In this document: positions 25,962 to 33,625 of the stretch, one piece after another
How positions within the stretch are numbered: the stretch's first letter is position 1
Layout: each line of letters starts with the position of its first letter
DNA from: Syntrophales bacterium
GTDB lineage: Bacteria > Desulfobacterota > Syntrophia > Syntrophales > PHBD01
Direction of reading: 5' to 3'
Assembly (NCBI GenBank): GCA_035363115.1
Contig: DAOSEM010000010.1
Location: 1-64,000, forward strand
Length of the DNA stretch: 64,000 bases
The notes under the pieces: model-generated
Databases searched by the model: none
The model's input: the letters and a program-made list of their open reading frames with translations, nothing else
What the model was told of the DNA's origin: nothing
Translations under genes and position numbers: made by a program

Positions 25962-26624
25962 ATGGAAGAAACCCATCTTAAGATGCTGGCCGAGGGTGCC
26001 CGGATCGCCGGGGTTCCCCTCGACACGGCGCAGCTGGCCCTCTTCCGCCTGTACATCGACGAACTCCTCCTCTGGAACCGAAGCCACAACCTCGTCGCGA
26101 CGAGCGACCCGGAAGAGATCGTCATCCGGCATGTCCTCGACTCGCTCGCGCCGGTCCCGCGGCTTCCCCGTCGCGACGGGCGTCTGCTGGATATGGGGAG
26201 CGGCGCCGGCTTTCCGGGCATTCCTCTCCGGATCGCCTGCCCGCGGCTCGACGTCCTGCTTCTGGAAGCGTCCCGCAAGAAAGCGTCTTTCCTGAAGCGG
26301 GCCGCGGGGATCCTCGGCCTGGACAGAATCGATGTTCTCTGGGAGCGGGCGGAGGATTATCTCCGGCGGGAAGGTGTCGCCGGATCCTTCGACATGGTAA
26401 TTTCCCGGGCCTTCTTGCCCCCGTCCCGGTTCGCCCTGGCCGGCTCGCCGTTCCTGAAGCCGGAAGGATACCTTGTGGTCATGGCCGGTCCCTGCACCGA
26501 CCGACGGACCTCCCCCCCGGAGGAGGCCCACCTCGAGCCGGTTTCGATCCACGATTACGAACTGCCTTTTTCCGGGGACCGGCGAAAAATGTTTATCTAT
26601 AAAAAAGTATGCAATAACAATTAG
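25962..26624 (+). CDS. rsmG: 16S rRNA (guanine-527-N7) methyltransferase
   Basis: 220 residues. RsmG signatures include LYIDELLLWNRSHNLVAT, VIRHVLDSLAP and the SAM-binding loop LDMGSGAGFPGIPL. LLEASRKKASFL and the VISRAF catalytic region also fit. It methylates G527 of 16S rRNA. It precedes parA-parB as in many origin regions, but mnmG, mnmE and yidC, commonly upstream, are absent; TrmJ is there instead. Confidence 0.94.
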   Translation: MEETHLKMLAEGARIAGVPLDTAQLALFRLYIDELLLWNRSHNLVATSDPEEIVIRHVLDSLAPVPRLPRRDGRLLDMGSGAGFPGIPLRIACPRLDVLLLEASRKKASFLKRAAGILGLDRIDVLWERAEDYLRREGVAGSFDMVISRAFLPPSRFALAGSPFLKPEGYLVVMAGPCTDRRTSPPEEAHLEPVSIHDYELPFSGDRRKMFIYKKVCNNN

Positions 26625-26720
26625 TTATCTGAAAAAATCTCCTTTGAAAAAACCTTGATTTATGGTACCGTTCCGTCGCGTCAGGGGGGTGAATACGTTC
26701 CAGTCCCTTTCCCCAAAATC

Positions 26721-27497
26721 ATGCGTAAAATCATAAGCATCGCGAACCAAAAAGGGGGGGTCGGCAAGACCACCACCGCCATCAACCTGGCGGCTACCCT
26801 CGCCGCAGCGGAACGGAAGACGCTTCTCATCGATGCGGATCCGCAGGGGAACGCCACGAGCGGCCTGGGCATCGACCTGGAGGCGCTGCCCGAGCACAAC
26901 CTGTACACCGCACTCAGCGGGGACGGCTCCCTGCAGGACGTTGTACTGAAAAGCCGTCTTCCTTTTCTCGATGTGGTCGGTTCCAACCAGGACCTGACCG
27001 GTGTGGAAATCGAATTCGTCGCCATTGAAGACCGGGAAAAGAAACTTCGCCGTCTGATCCGGTCCTCGGATTCCGGCTACGAATACGTGATCATCGATTG
27101 TCCGCCTTCCCTGGGTTTTCTCACACTCAACGCCCTGGTGGCGGCGGACAGCGTCATCGTACCCCTGCAGTGCGAATACTTCGCCCTGGAGGGGCTGGGA
27201 CGGCTCCTGGCAACGGTCAAGCTCGTCCAGGCGAGGCTCAATCCCGCCCTGGTGCTGGGGGGAATTCTCCTGACCATGTTCGACGGACGGAACACCCTGT
27301 CCCGCCAGGTCAGCGAAGATGTCCGGCGGCACTTCGGGGACAAGGTCTTTCAGACGGTCATCCCCCGGAATGTGAGACTTTCCGAGAGTCCCAGCCACGG
27401 GCTGCCGATCATCCTGTACGACGTCCGCTCCCGGGGCGCCGTTTCCTACATGGAGCTGGCCAGGGAAATCATGGAAAACGGAGGAAGCGGGTCCTGA
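26721..27497 (+). CDS. parA: Chromosome partitioning ATPase ParA (Soj)
   Basis: 258 residues. The deviant Walker A is SIANQKGGVGKTTTAINLAA, the switch LLIDADPQGNATSGLG, and Walker B EYVIIDCPPSLGFL. It binds DNA non-specifically with ATP and moves the ParB-bound origin. The ATG at 26721 lacks a clear ribosome binding site. The only longer in-frame start is a TTG at 26655, also without one, so the start rests on family length. Its stop overlaps the parB start (TGATG). Confidence 0.94.
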   Translation: MRKIISIANQKGGVGKTTTAINLAATLAAAERKTLLIDADPQGNATSGLGIDLEALPEHNLYTALSGDGSLQDVVLKSRLPFLDVVGSNQDLTGVEIEFVAIEDREKKLRRLIRSSDSGYEYVIIDCPPSLGFLTLNALVAADSVIVPLQCEYFALEGLGRLLATVKLVQARLNPALVLGGILLTMFDGRNTLSRQVSEDVRRHFGDKVFQTVIPRNVRLSESPSHGLPIILYDVRSRGAVSYMELAREIMENGGSGS

Positions 27498-28360
27498 TGT
27501 CGACGAAATCTTCCCTGGGAAAAGGCCTGGGCGCCATGTTTCCGGAGCTTCTCAAGCGGGTCGACGAACGGCCTTCCTATATTCTGTGCGGCATCGAGGA
27601 GCTGACTCCCAACCGGTTCCAGGCCCGCAAGTCTTTTCGGGACCAGGAACAGAAGAGCCTGGTCGCCTCCATCCGCAAAAGCGGCGTCATCCAGCCCATT
27701 GTCGTTCGCCGGGCGGAGGAAGGATACGAAATCATTGCCGGAGAGCGCCGATGGCGGGCGGCCCAGCAGGCAGGACTGAAGGAGGTCCCCGTCGTGATCC
27801 GGGAGGCCGGGGATCTCGACGCGGCGGAGTGGTCCATCGTGGAGAACATCCAGCGGGAGTCCCTCAATCCGGTGGAGGAGGCGGATGCTTTTCGCATCCT
27901 GGCGGACAAGTTCGGCCTCTCCCAGGAGGACATCGCCCACCGTGTAGCGAAAGACCGGTCCACCGTGGCGAATTCCCTGCGTCTCCTCCGTCTTCCTTCG
28001 GAGATCCTGGAGGGACTCACGGCGGGAAAAATTTCTTCCGGCCATGCCCGCTGCTTCCTTTCCCTGGAACAGGCGTCGTCCCAGCTCCAGGCCTACCGGA
28101 CCGTTATCGAGCGAAAGCTGAGCGTTCGGGAAACAGAGCGGCTGATCAAAGGACTCCTGACAAAAAAGGGTAATAAAGACCGGAAAAAGGAGCCGCCCGG
28201 CTCGGTTCATCTGAAGCATCTGGAGACGTCCCTGGCGGAGCGTTATCTCAGTGCGGTACGGATCCGCCAGGGCCGGAAAAGCGGGAGGATCGAGATCCGC
28301 TTTTCCGGAGAGGAAGAGCTCAACCGGCTGATTCGGCTCCTTTTGGACGGGAAATCCTGA
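27497..28360 (+). CDS. parB: Chromosome partitioning protein ParB (Spo0J)
   Basis: 287 residues. The N-terminal motif SSLGKGLGAMFP is the ParA-stimulating segment. NRFQARKSF and the CTPase/GERRWRAAQ box, IVENIQRESLNPVEEADAF, and the helix-turn-helix DIAHRVAKDRSTVANSLRLL follow. A C-terminal dimerisation domain completes it. It nucleates at parS and loads condensin near the origin. No clear parS-like palindrome was found by eye in the adjoining genes. Translationally coupled to parA. Confidence 0.94.
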   Translation: MSTKSSLGKGLGAMFPELLKRVDERPSYILCGIEELTPNRFQARKSFRDQEQKSLVASIRKSGVIQPIVVRRAEEGYEIIAGERRWRAAQQAGLKEVPVVIREAGDLDAAEWSIVENIQRESLNPVEEADAFRILADKFGLSQEDIAHRVAKDRSTVANSLRLLRLPSEILEGLTAGKISSGHARCFLSLEQASSQLQAYRTVIERKLSVRETERLIKGLLTKKGNKDRKKEPPGSVHLKHLETSLAERYLSAVRIRQGRKSGRIEIRFSGEEELNRLIRLLLDGKS

Positions 28361-28404
28361 TCCGGTAGCGGCCCACAGGGACATCCAGGCAATACCGAAT
28401 TCAT

Positions 28405-28413
28405 TTATCCACA
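28405..28413 (+). promoter_or_regulatory. DnaA box
   Basis: TTATCCACA, an exact match to TTATNCACA. Confidence 0.75.
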
Positions 28414-28427
28414 GCTGTTGAAAAACT

Positions 28428-28436
28428 TGTGGATGA
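28428..28436 (-). promoter_or_regulatory. DnaA box, one mismatch
   Basis: TGTGGATGA on the + strand is the reverse of TCATCCACA, one base from consensus. It is 15 bases from the perfect box in opposite orientation. Confidence 0.55.
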
Positions 28437-28448
28437 GGTAATTAGATA

Positions 28449-29798
28449 GTGGATATTATTTGGGAAAAAGCAACGAATATCATTCAAAAGCAGGTAAGCC
28501 AGCAGAACTTCGAGACCTGGATCCAGCCGATCCGGGTCACAACCATTGAGGGGAACAGCATTCAGTTCTCCGTCCCGAACAAGTTTTTCAAGGACTGGCT
28601 GAATGACAACTACCTGTCCCTGATCAAGGAAAGCCTGAAACAGGTTTCGGGGATTGACCTGAGTGTCCATTTTTCCGTCAGCAAGGGAGACGGCCGGCCC
28701 GCGGAGACACCGGCAGAAACGAAGAAGGTGGAGGGAAAGGCCGCAAGGAAAGCCCCGACTGCCCGGTATGATTCAAACCTGAATCCGAGCTACAGTTTCG
28801 AGCGGTTCGTCGTCGGCTCGTGCAACCAGTTCGCCCATGCCGCCGCCGTTTCCGTCGGGGAATTGCCCGCCAAGAATTACAATCCGCTTTTCATATACAG
28901 TGACGTCGGTCTGGGAAAGACGCATCTGCTCAACGCCATCGGACTGCTCACCACGAATCTCTACCCCGACATGAACGTGGTCTATGTGTCGGCGGAAGAG
29001 TTCGTCAACGAACTCATCAGCTCCATCCGATACGACCGGACGCCGAAATTTCGTGAAAAATACCGGAAAATCGACTGTCTCCTGATCGACGACATCCAGT
29101 TCATCGCCGGCAAGGAAAGGACCCAGGAGGAATTCTTCCATACCTTCAACACCCTTCACGACGCCGGAAAACAGATCGTCGTGACAAGCGACAAGTTCCC
29201 GAAGGACATCCCGAACCTGGAAGACAGGCTGCGCTCCCGTTTCGAATGGGGCCTCATTGCCGATATCCATCCTCCGGACATTGAGACCCGGATCGCGATC
29301 CTGCAGAAAAAAGCCCAGGATAACAACATCCTGCTCTCCAGCAGCGTCGCCCACTACGTGGCGTCCAACGCACAGTCGAACATCCGGGAACTCGAGGGCT
29401 TCCTGGTCCGGATCAGTGCCTATGCCTCCGTAACCGGACGCCCCATCGACCTGGATCTGGCCCGGGAGGTTCTCCGGAAAATCGTCCGTCAGAACGAGCG
29501 GGAAAACATTACCATCGACGAGATCATCCGTGCAGCGACGGGAAAATTCAACGTGAAGCTCTCCGATCTGAAGTCGAAAAAGAAGAGCAAAAACATTGTC
29601 CTTGCCCGACAGGCCGCCATGTTCCTGTGTCGAAAGCTTACAAATGCCTCCTTCCCGGACATCGGTGACAAGCTCGGCGGCAGGGATCACTCCACGGTGA
29701 TCTACGCCGTCAACAAGATCGGTACCATGATCGAAAAGGATGTGAACCTGAAAAAGATGATCCAGGACCTTGAAGATGCCCTCCAGCAGTCTTCATAA
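28449..29798 (+). CDS. dnaA: Chromosomal replication initiator DnaA
   Basis: 449 residues, GTG start with GAGG about 10 bases upstream. Domain I is residues 1-80 (NFETWIQPIRV) and a short linker follows at 80-105. The AAA+ domain has NPSYSFERFVVGSCN, Walker A SDVGLGKTHLLNAIG and Walker B LLIDDIQFIAGKE. The DNA-binding domain carries the DnaA signature GGRDHSTVIYAVNKI near the C-terminus. It opens the origin and probably regulates its own gene through the flanking boxes. Confidence 0.97.
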   Translation: MDIIWEKATNIIQKQVSQQNFETWIQPIRVTTIEGNSIQFSVPNKFFKDWLNDNYLSLIKESLKQVSGIDLSVHFSVSKGDGRPAETPAETKKVEGKAARKAPTARYDSNLNPSYSFERFVVGSCNQFAHAAAVSVGELPAKNYNPLFIYSDVGLGKTHLLNAIGLLTTNLYPDMNVVYVSAEEFVNELISSIRYDRTPKFREKYRKIDCLLIDDIQFIAGKERTQEEFFHTFNTLHDAGKQIVVTSDKFPKDIPNLEDRLRSRFEWGLIADIHPPDIETRIAILQKKAQDNNILLSSSVAHYVASNAQSNIRELEGFLVRISAYASVTGRPIDLDLAREVLRKIVRQNERENITIDEIIRAATGKFNVKLSDLKSKKKSKNIVLARQAAMFLCRKLTNASFPDIGDKLGGRDHSTVIYAVNKIGTMIEKDVNLKKMIQDLEDALQQSS

Positions 29799-29957
29799 CA
29801 GCGGGATCAACGAATTATCCACAGCATCTTGGTTACCTATTCATTCGTGTTCATTCAGAAAAATGATTTTCATGAAGATATCAACACCCCTTACTAAGAC
29901 TGCTATTTACATTCATTAAAGAAAAATTAAAGAAAAGATAAAGAAAGGGAGAGAGAC
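29799..29957. promoter_or_regulatory. AT-rich dnaA-dnaN spacer with a DnaA box (possible unwinding region)
   Basis: This 159-base spacer has a perfect DnaA box TTATCCACA at 29815-29823. It then becomes much richer in A and T than the rest of the window (29870-29945, including ATTAAAGAAAAATTAAAG). It could be the DNA unwinding element of a bipartite origin with the boxes before dnaA. No confident promoter for dnaN was picked out. Confidence 0.55.
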
Positions 29958-31079
29958 ATGGATTTCTGTATCAGGCGGGAATATCTCCTGGCCGGAATGC
30001 AAAGAACCGCGGGAATCGTTGAAAAGAAAACAACCATGCCCATCCTGAACAACGTCCTGATTACCGCCCAGACGGGGAAGGTGACCATCAGCGCCACGGA
30101 TCTGGAAATCGCCATGATGGTCGGATACGAGGCGGATGTTAGAGTGGAAGGAACGATCACCCTTTCCGCACGGAAACTCCACGAGCTGGTCCGCGAGACC
30201 CAGGGGGAAATGGTTCATTTTGTGAAGAACGAAAAGGATCTGGTCACGATCACCTGTGACAAGGCCGTGTACCGGATACCCGGCCTGGGAGCAGGGGAAT
30301 ACCCGAATATAGCGGAAGAGGAAGGAATCCGGTATTTTGCGGTATCCTCCGAGGATATCCTGGAGCTGATCCGGAAGACGTACTTTGCCATTTCCACGGA
30401 TCCCCTTCGCAAGAATCTGACGGGTGTCCTGTTCGAGTCTCAGAAGAAGGAATCCGGGGCGGAGATCCGAATGGTAGCCACGGACGGGCACCGGATGGCG
30501 ATGGCCTGGAAGACCCTCGGCCCCGACGTTGAATTCCTGGAGATGGAAAAGGGGGTGATTCTGCCTCGAAAAGGTCTGGGAGAGATCCGCAAGCTGCTGG
30601 ACGATTCAAACGGCGAGGTCAGGATGGGGATTCACCAGGGGATGTGCATCTTCAAGACGGACAATGCGATGCTCAAGGTCCGGCTCATCGACAGCGAGTA
30701 TCCGGATTACCGGAGGGTGATTCCCGTGGAGAAGGGATATTTCGTCCGGTTCGAGCGGGACCGGGTTCTTCATGCCCTCCGGAGAATGAGCGTCATCTCC
30801 AGCGAGGGATACAGCGGGGTCATCGTAAAGATGACGGCGGACAAAATGGTTCTTCACTCCACGAATCCGGACGTCGGGGAGGCCAGCGAGGAGGTGGAGG
30901 TTTCCTACCAGGATCCGGGCGTAGAGGTGGCCTACAATGTGAATTTCCTGATCGATGCCATCGAAGTGATCGGAGAGGGAGACGGGATGTTCGAGATCGG
31001 CGGGGCGAAGAAGCCGGGAATTGTCAGGCCGGTAGACTCGGAGCGCTACTTGTGCATCATCATGCCTCTGAAATTTTAG
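29958..31079 (+). CDS. dnaN: DNA polymerase III beta sliding clamp
   Basis: 373 residues, standard length for the three-domain clamp. The N-terminus has LAGMQRTAGIVEKKTTMPIL; VATDGHRMAM and the C-terminal RPVDSERYLCIIMPLKF (usual ending MPM/R variants) are typical. It tethers polymerase to DNA. GGGAGAG precedes the ATG. gyrB follows after 55 bases, without recF between. Confidence 0.97.
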   Translation: MDFCIRREYLLAGMQRTAGIVEKKTTMPILNNVLITAQTGKVTISATDLEIAMMVGYEADVRVEGTITLSARKLHELVRETQGEMVHFVKNEKDLVTITCDKAVYRIPGLGAGEYPNIAEEEGIRYFAVSSEDILELIRKTYFAISTDPLRKNLTGVLFESQKKESGAEIRMVATDGHRMAMAWKTLGPDVEFLEMEKGVILPRKGLGEIRKLLDDSNGEVRMGIHQGMCIFKTDNAMLKVRLIDSEYPDYRRVIPVEKGYFVRFERDRVLHALRRMSVISSEGYSGVIVKMTADKMVLHSTNPDVGEASEEVEVSYQDPGVEVAYNVNFLIDAIEVIGEGDGMFEIGGAKKPGIVRPVDSERYLCIIMPLKF

Positions 31080-31134
31080 AAGATTGCATTGATAAAGCGA
31101 TCATTTGTCTTTGAAAGAGCGGGATAGAAGGTTT

Positions 31135-33537
31135 ATGGCAGAAAATTACGATGCGGAAAGCATAAAGGTTCTGGAAGGACTGGAAGCGGTGCGCCGGCGG
31201 CCGGCCATGTACATCGGCTCCACCGGCAAGGAAGGACTTCACCACCTGGTGTACGAAGTGGTGGACAACAGCGTGGATGAGGCATCGGCGGGTTATTGCG
31301 ACACGATCATCGTCAAGATCCGGTTGGACAACAGCATCATGGTTTCGGATAACGGCCGGGGCATCCCCGTGGACATGCATCCCACGGAAGGGGTCTCCGC
31401 CGCGGAGGTGGCGCTGACCAAGCTGCATGCGGGTGCCAAGTTTTCCAACGAGAGCTACAAGATCTCCGGCGGCCTCCATGGCGTCGGCGTTTCCGTGGTT
31501 AACGCCCTCTCGGAATACCTGGAGCTCGAGGTCCGGCGTGACGGCTACCTCTGGACTCAGTCTTATGCGGCGGGGATTCCCAAGGCCCCGCTGGAGCAGG
31601 TCCGAAAGTCGAAGGGCCGGGGAACGAAGGTCACCTTCAAACCGGACCCCGAGATCTTCGAAGAAACGGAATTCAGCTTCGACATCCTGGCCAACCGGCT
31701 CCGGGAACTGGCTTTCCTGAACTCGGGCATCCGGATCACGCTGACGGACGAGCGGGACGAGCGGACCAGCGAGTTTTATTACAAGGGCGGCATCGTTTCG
31801 TTCGTGGAGTACCTGAACCGGCATAAGAAGGTTTTGCATACCAAGCCGATCTACGTGGACGGCGCCCGGGAAGACTGCCAGGTCGAAGTGGCCCTCCAGT
31901 ACAACGACACGTACACGGAAAGCATCTTTTCCTATGCCAACAGCATTAACACCACGGAGGGCGGAACCCACCTGAGCGGATTCCGCGCCGCCCTGACGAG
32001 GGCCTTCAATAACTACGGAACGGCCAGCAACATCCTCAAGAACGGCAAGGAATCCCTCCGTGGTGAAGACCTGCGTGAGGGGCTTACCTGCGTCATCAGT
32101 GTCAAGATCCGGGCACCCCAGTTCGAGGGGCAGACCAAGACCAAGCTGGGGAACAGCGACGTGAAGGGCCTCGTGGAGGGAATCGTCTACGAGAAGATCA
32201 GCACGTACCTCGAAGAGAACCCCTCCGTCGGGCGCCAGCTCCTCGGAAAGTGCCTGGATGCCTCCCGGGCCCGGGAAGCAGCCCGGAAGGCCCGTGAGCT
32301 GACCCGGAGAAAAAGCGCCCTCGAAGTCGGGGCTCTTCCTGGAAAGCTGGCGGACTGCCAGGAACGGGATCCGGCCCTGAGCGAGATCTTCTTTGTCGAA
32401 GGGGATTCGGCCGGGGGATCCGCCAAGCAGGGCCGGGACCGGAAAAACCAGGCCATCCTGCCGCTCCGGGGAAAAGTACTCAACGTCGAGAAGGCCCGGT
32501 TCGACAAGATGCTCCAGAACGAGGAGCTCAAGGTCATCATCACAGCCCTGGGAACCGGTATCGGCCAGGAGGACTACGATGTGACCCGGCTGCGTTACCA
32601 CAAGGTGATCATCATGACCGACGCCGACGTGGACGGCCTCCATATCCGGACCCTCCTGCTCACGTTCTTCTTCCGTCAGATGCGGGAGCTGATCGAGCGG
32701 GGCCACCTGTATATCGCCCAGCCGCCCCTGTTCCGGGTCGTCGACAAGAAGCGGGAGATCTACATCCACAACGAAGAAGAGATGCGAAATTTCGTCCTCG
32801 AGAACGGCGTCGAACGGATTCGCCTGGTTACAGAAAGCGGAGCCGTCTTCACCGGGGGAAGGCTTCTGGCGATGATCCGGAAAATCATGAGGATCCAGAG
32901 CATCGGCGAGCGCTTTGAAAAAGACGGCTTCGACCAGGACGTAATCCGTCTTCTGGCCGCCGATCAGGCCCTTACGTCCGGAACCTTCCGGTCCCGGGAA
33001 TCCCTCCAGGAAATCGGGGAGCGCCTGTCCGCGCGGCTGGGAGGAGACGGCTGCGAAATCTCGTTCGTGGGCGATCCCGAGCAGGAGGAGAACGCCCTGG
33101 GCCTGCGGATCATCCGTCCGGGCAGGAAGAACGCCATGCTGCTCCAGCCGGAGGTTGTCAAATCGGCCAAGTTCATCGAGCTCAGGAGCCTGCTCGGCCA
33201 GGTGACGGCCCTCGGGGAGACGCCGTTCAAGCTGTCCATGGAAGGCGAAGAGGTCGGAAACGTGGAGCTTCCGTCTCTCGACGCCCTGGTGGAGCATGTG
33301 ATGGCGTCCGGAAAGAAGGGGCTCTCCGTCCAGCGCTACAAGGGCCTGGGCGAGATGAATCCCGAGCAGCTCTGGTCCACCACCATGAATCCGGAAAAGC
33401 GGACGCTTCTCCAGGTCCGGGTGGACGACGCCGTCGTGGCCGACGAGATTTTCACCACCCTCATGGGGGATCAGGTCGAGCCGAGACGGGATTTCATCTA
33501 CCGGAACGCCCTGTACGCGTCGAATCTGGATGTATAG
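31135..33537 (+). CDS. gyrB: DNA gyrase subunit B
   Basis: 800 residues. The GHKL ATPase has EAVRRRPAMYIGST, VSDNGRGIPVD and GGLHGVGVSVVNALS. The TOPRIM domain has VEGDSAGGSAKQGRDR and the DADVDG metal site. The C-terminus is YKGLGEMNPEQLW and TLMGDQVEPRRDFI. GAAGG lies 5 bases before the ATG at 31135; a TTG start at 31105 would only add ten residues. It introduces negative supercoils with GyrA, encoded immediately downstream. Confidence 0.96.
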   Translation: MAENYDAESIKVLEGLEAVRRRPAMYIGSTGKEGLHHLVYEVVDNSVDEASAGYCDTIIVKIRLDNSIMVSDNGRGIPVDMHPTEGVSAAEVALTKLHAGAKFSNESYKISGGLHGVGVSVVNALSEYLELEVRRDGYLWTQSYAAGIPKAPLEQVRKSKGRGTKVTFKPDPEIFEETEFSFDILANRLRELAFLNSGIRITLTDERDERTSEFYYKGGIVSFVEYLNRHKKVLHTKPIYVDGAREDCQVEVALQYNDTYTESIFSYANSINTTEGGTHLSGFRAALTRAFNNYGTASNILKNGKESLRGEDLREGLTCVISVKIRAPQFEGQTKTKLGNSDVKGLVEGIVYEKISTYLEENPSVGRQLLGKCLDASRAREAARKARELTRRKSALEVGALPGKLADCQERDPALSEIFFVEGDSAGGSAKQGRDRKNQAILPLRGKVLNVEKARFDKMLQNEELKVIITALGTGIGQEDYDVTRLRYHKVIIMTDADVDGLHIRTLLLTFFFRQMRELIERGHLYIAQPPLFRVVDKKREIYIHNEEEMRNFVLENGVERIRLVTESGAVFTGGRLLAMIRKIMRIQSIGERFEKDGFDQDVIRLLAADQALTSGTFRSRESLQEIGERLSARLGGDGCEISFVGDPEQEENALGLRIIRPGRKNAMLLQPEVVKSAKFIELRSLLGQVTALGETPFKLSMEGEEVGNVELPSLDALVEHVMASGKKGLSVQRYKGLGEMNPEQLWSTTMNPEKRTLLQVRVDDAVVADEIFTTLMGDQVEPRRDFIYRNALYASNLDV

Positions 33538-33568
33538 CGGGCAGGAGCCCGAATTTCCCGACAGGTCA

Positions 33569-33599
33569 GGGCCGAGTACGGTTCTGGCCGCGTTTTTTT
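33569..33599 (+). terminator. Weak hairpin plus T-run between gyrB and gyrA
   Basis: GGGCCG at 33569-33574 can pair imperfectly with the GGCC region at 33586-33589, and seven T residues follow at 33593-33599. It may attenuate gyrA relative to gyrB, but the stem is short and mismatched. Confidence 0.3.
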
Positions 33600-33625
33600 C
33601 AAGAGAAACAAAAGGATAACGAGGA

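Larger units (their letters stand above)
28361..28448. other. Candidate oriC segment between parB and dnaA
   Basis: The 88-base parB-dnaA gap holds two opposed DnaA boxes, TTATCCACA at 28405-28413 (perfect) and TGTGGATGA at 28428-28436 (one mismatch, reverse orientation). The segment becomes AT-rich toward dnaA. With the third box after dnaA it suggests the replication origin, or at least dnaA autoregulation, is here. Only three boxes were seen, so the assignment is provisional. Confidence 0.6.

Noticed and set aside
28418..28447. dnaA promoter (TTGAAA with TAATTA or TTAGAT)
   Set aside because: The start site would fall inside the dnaA coding sequence and the spacings are poor; not annotated.
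26625..28448. parS sites near parAB
   Set aside because: No sequence close to TGTTTCACGTGAAACA was found by eye; none is claimed.
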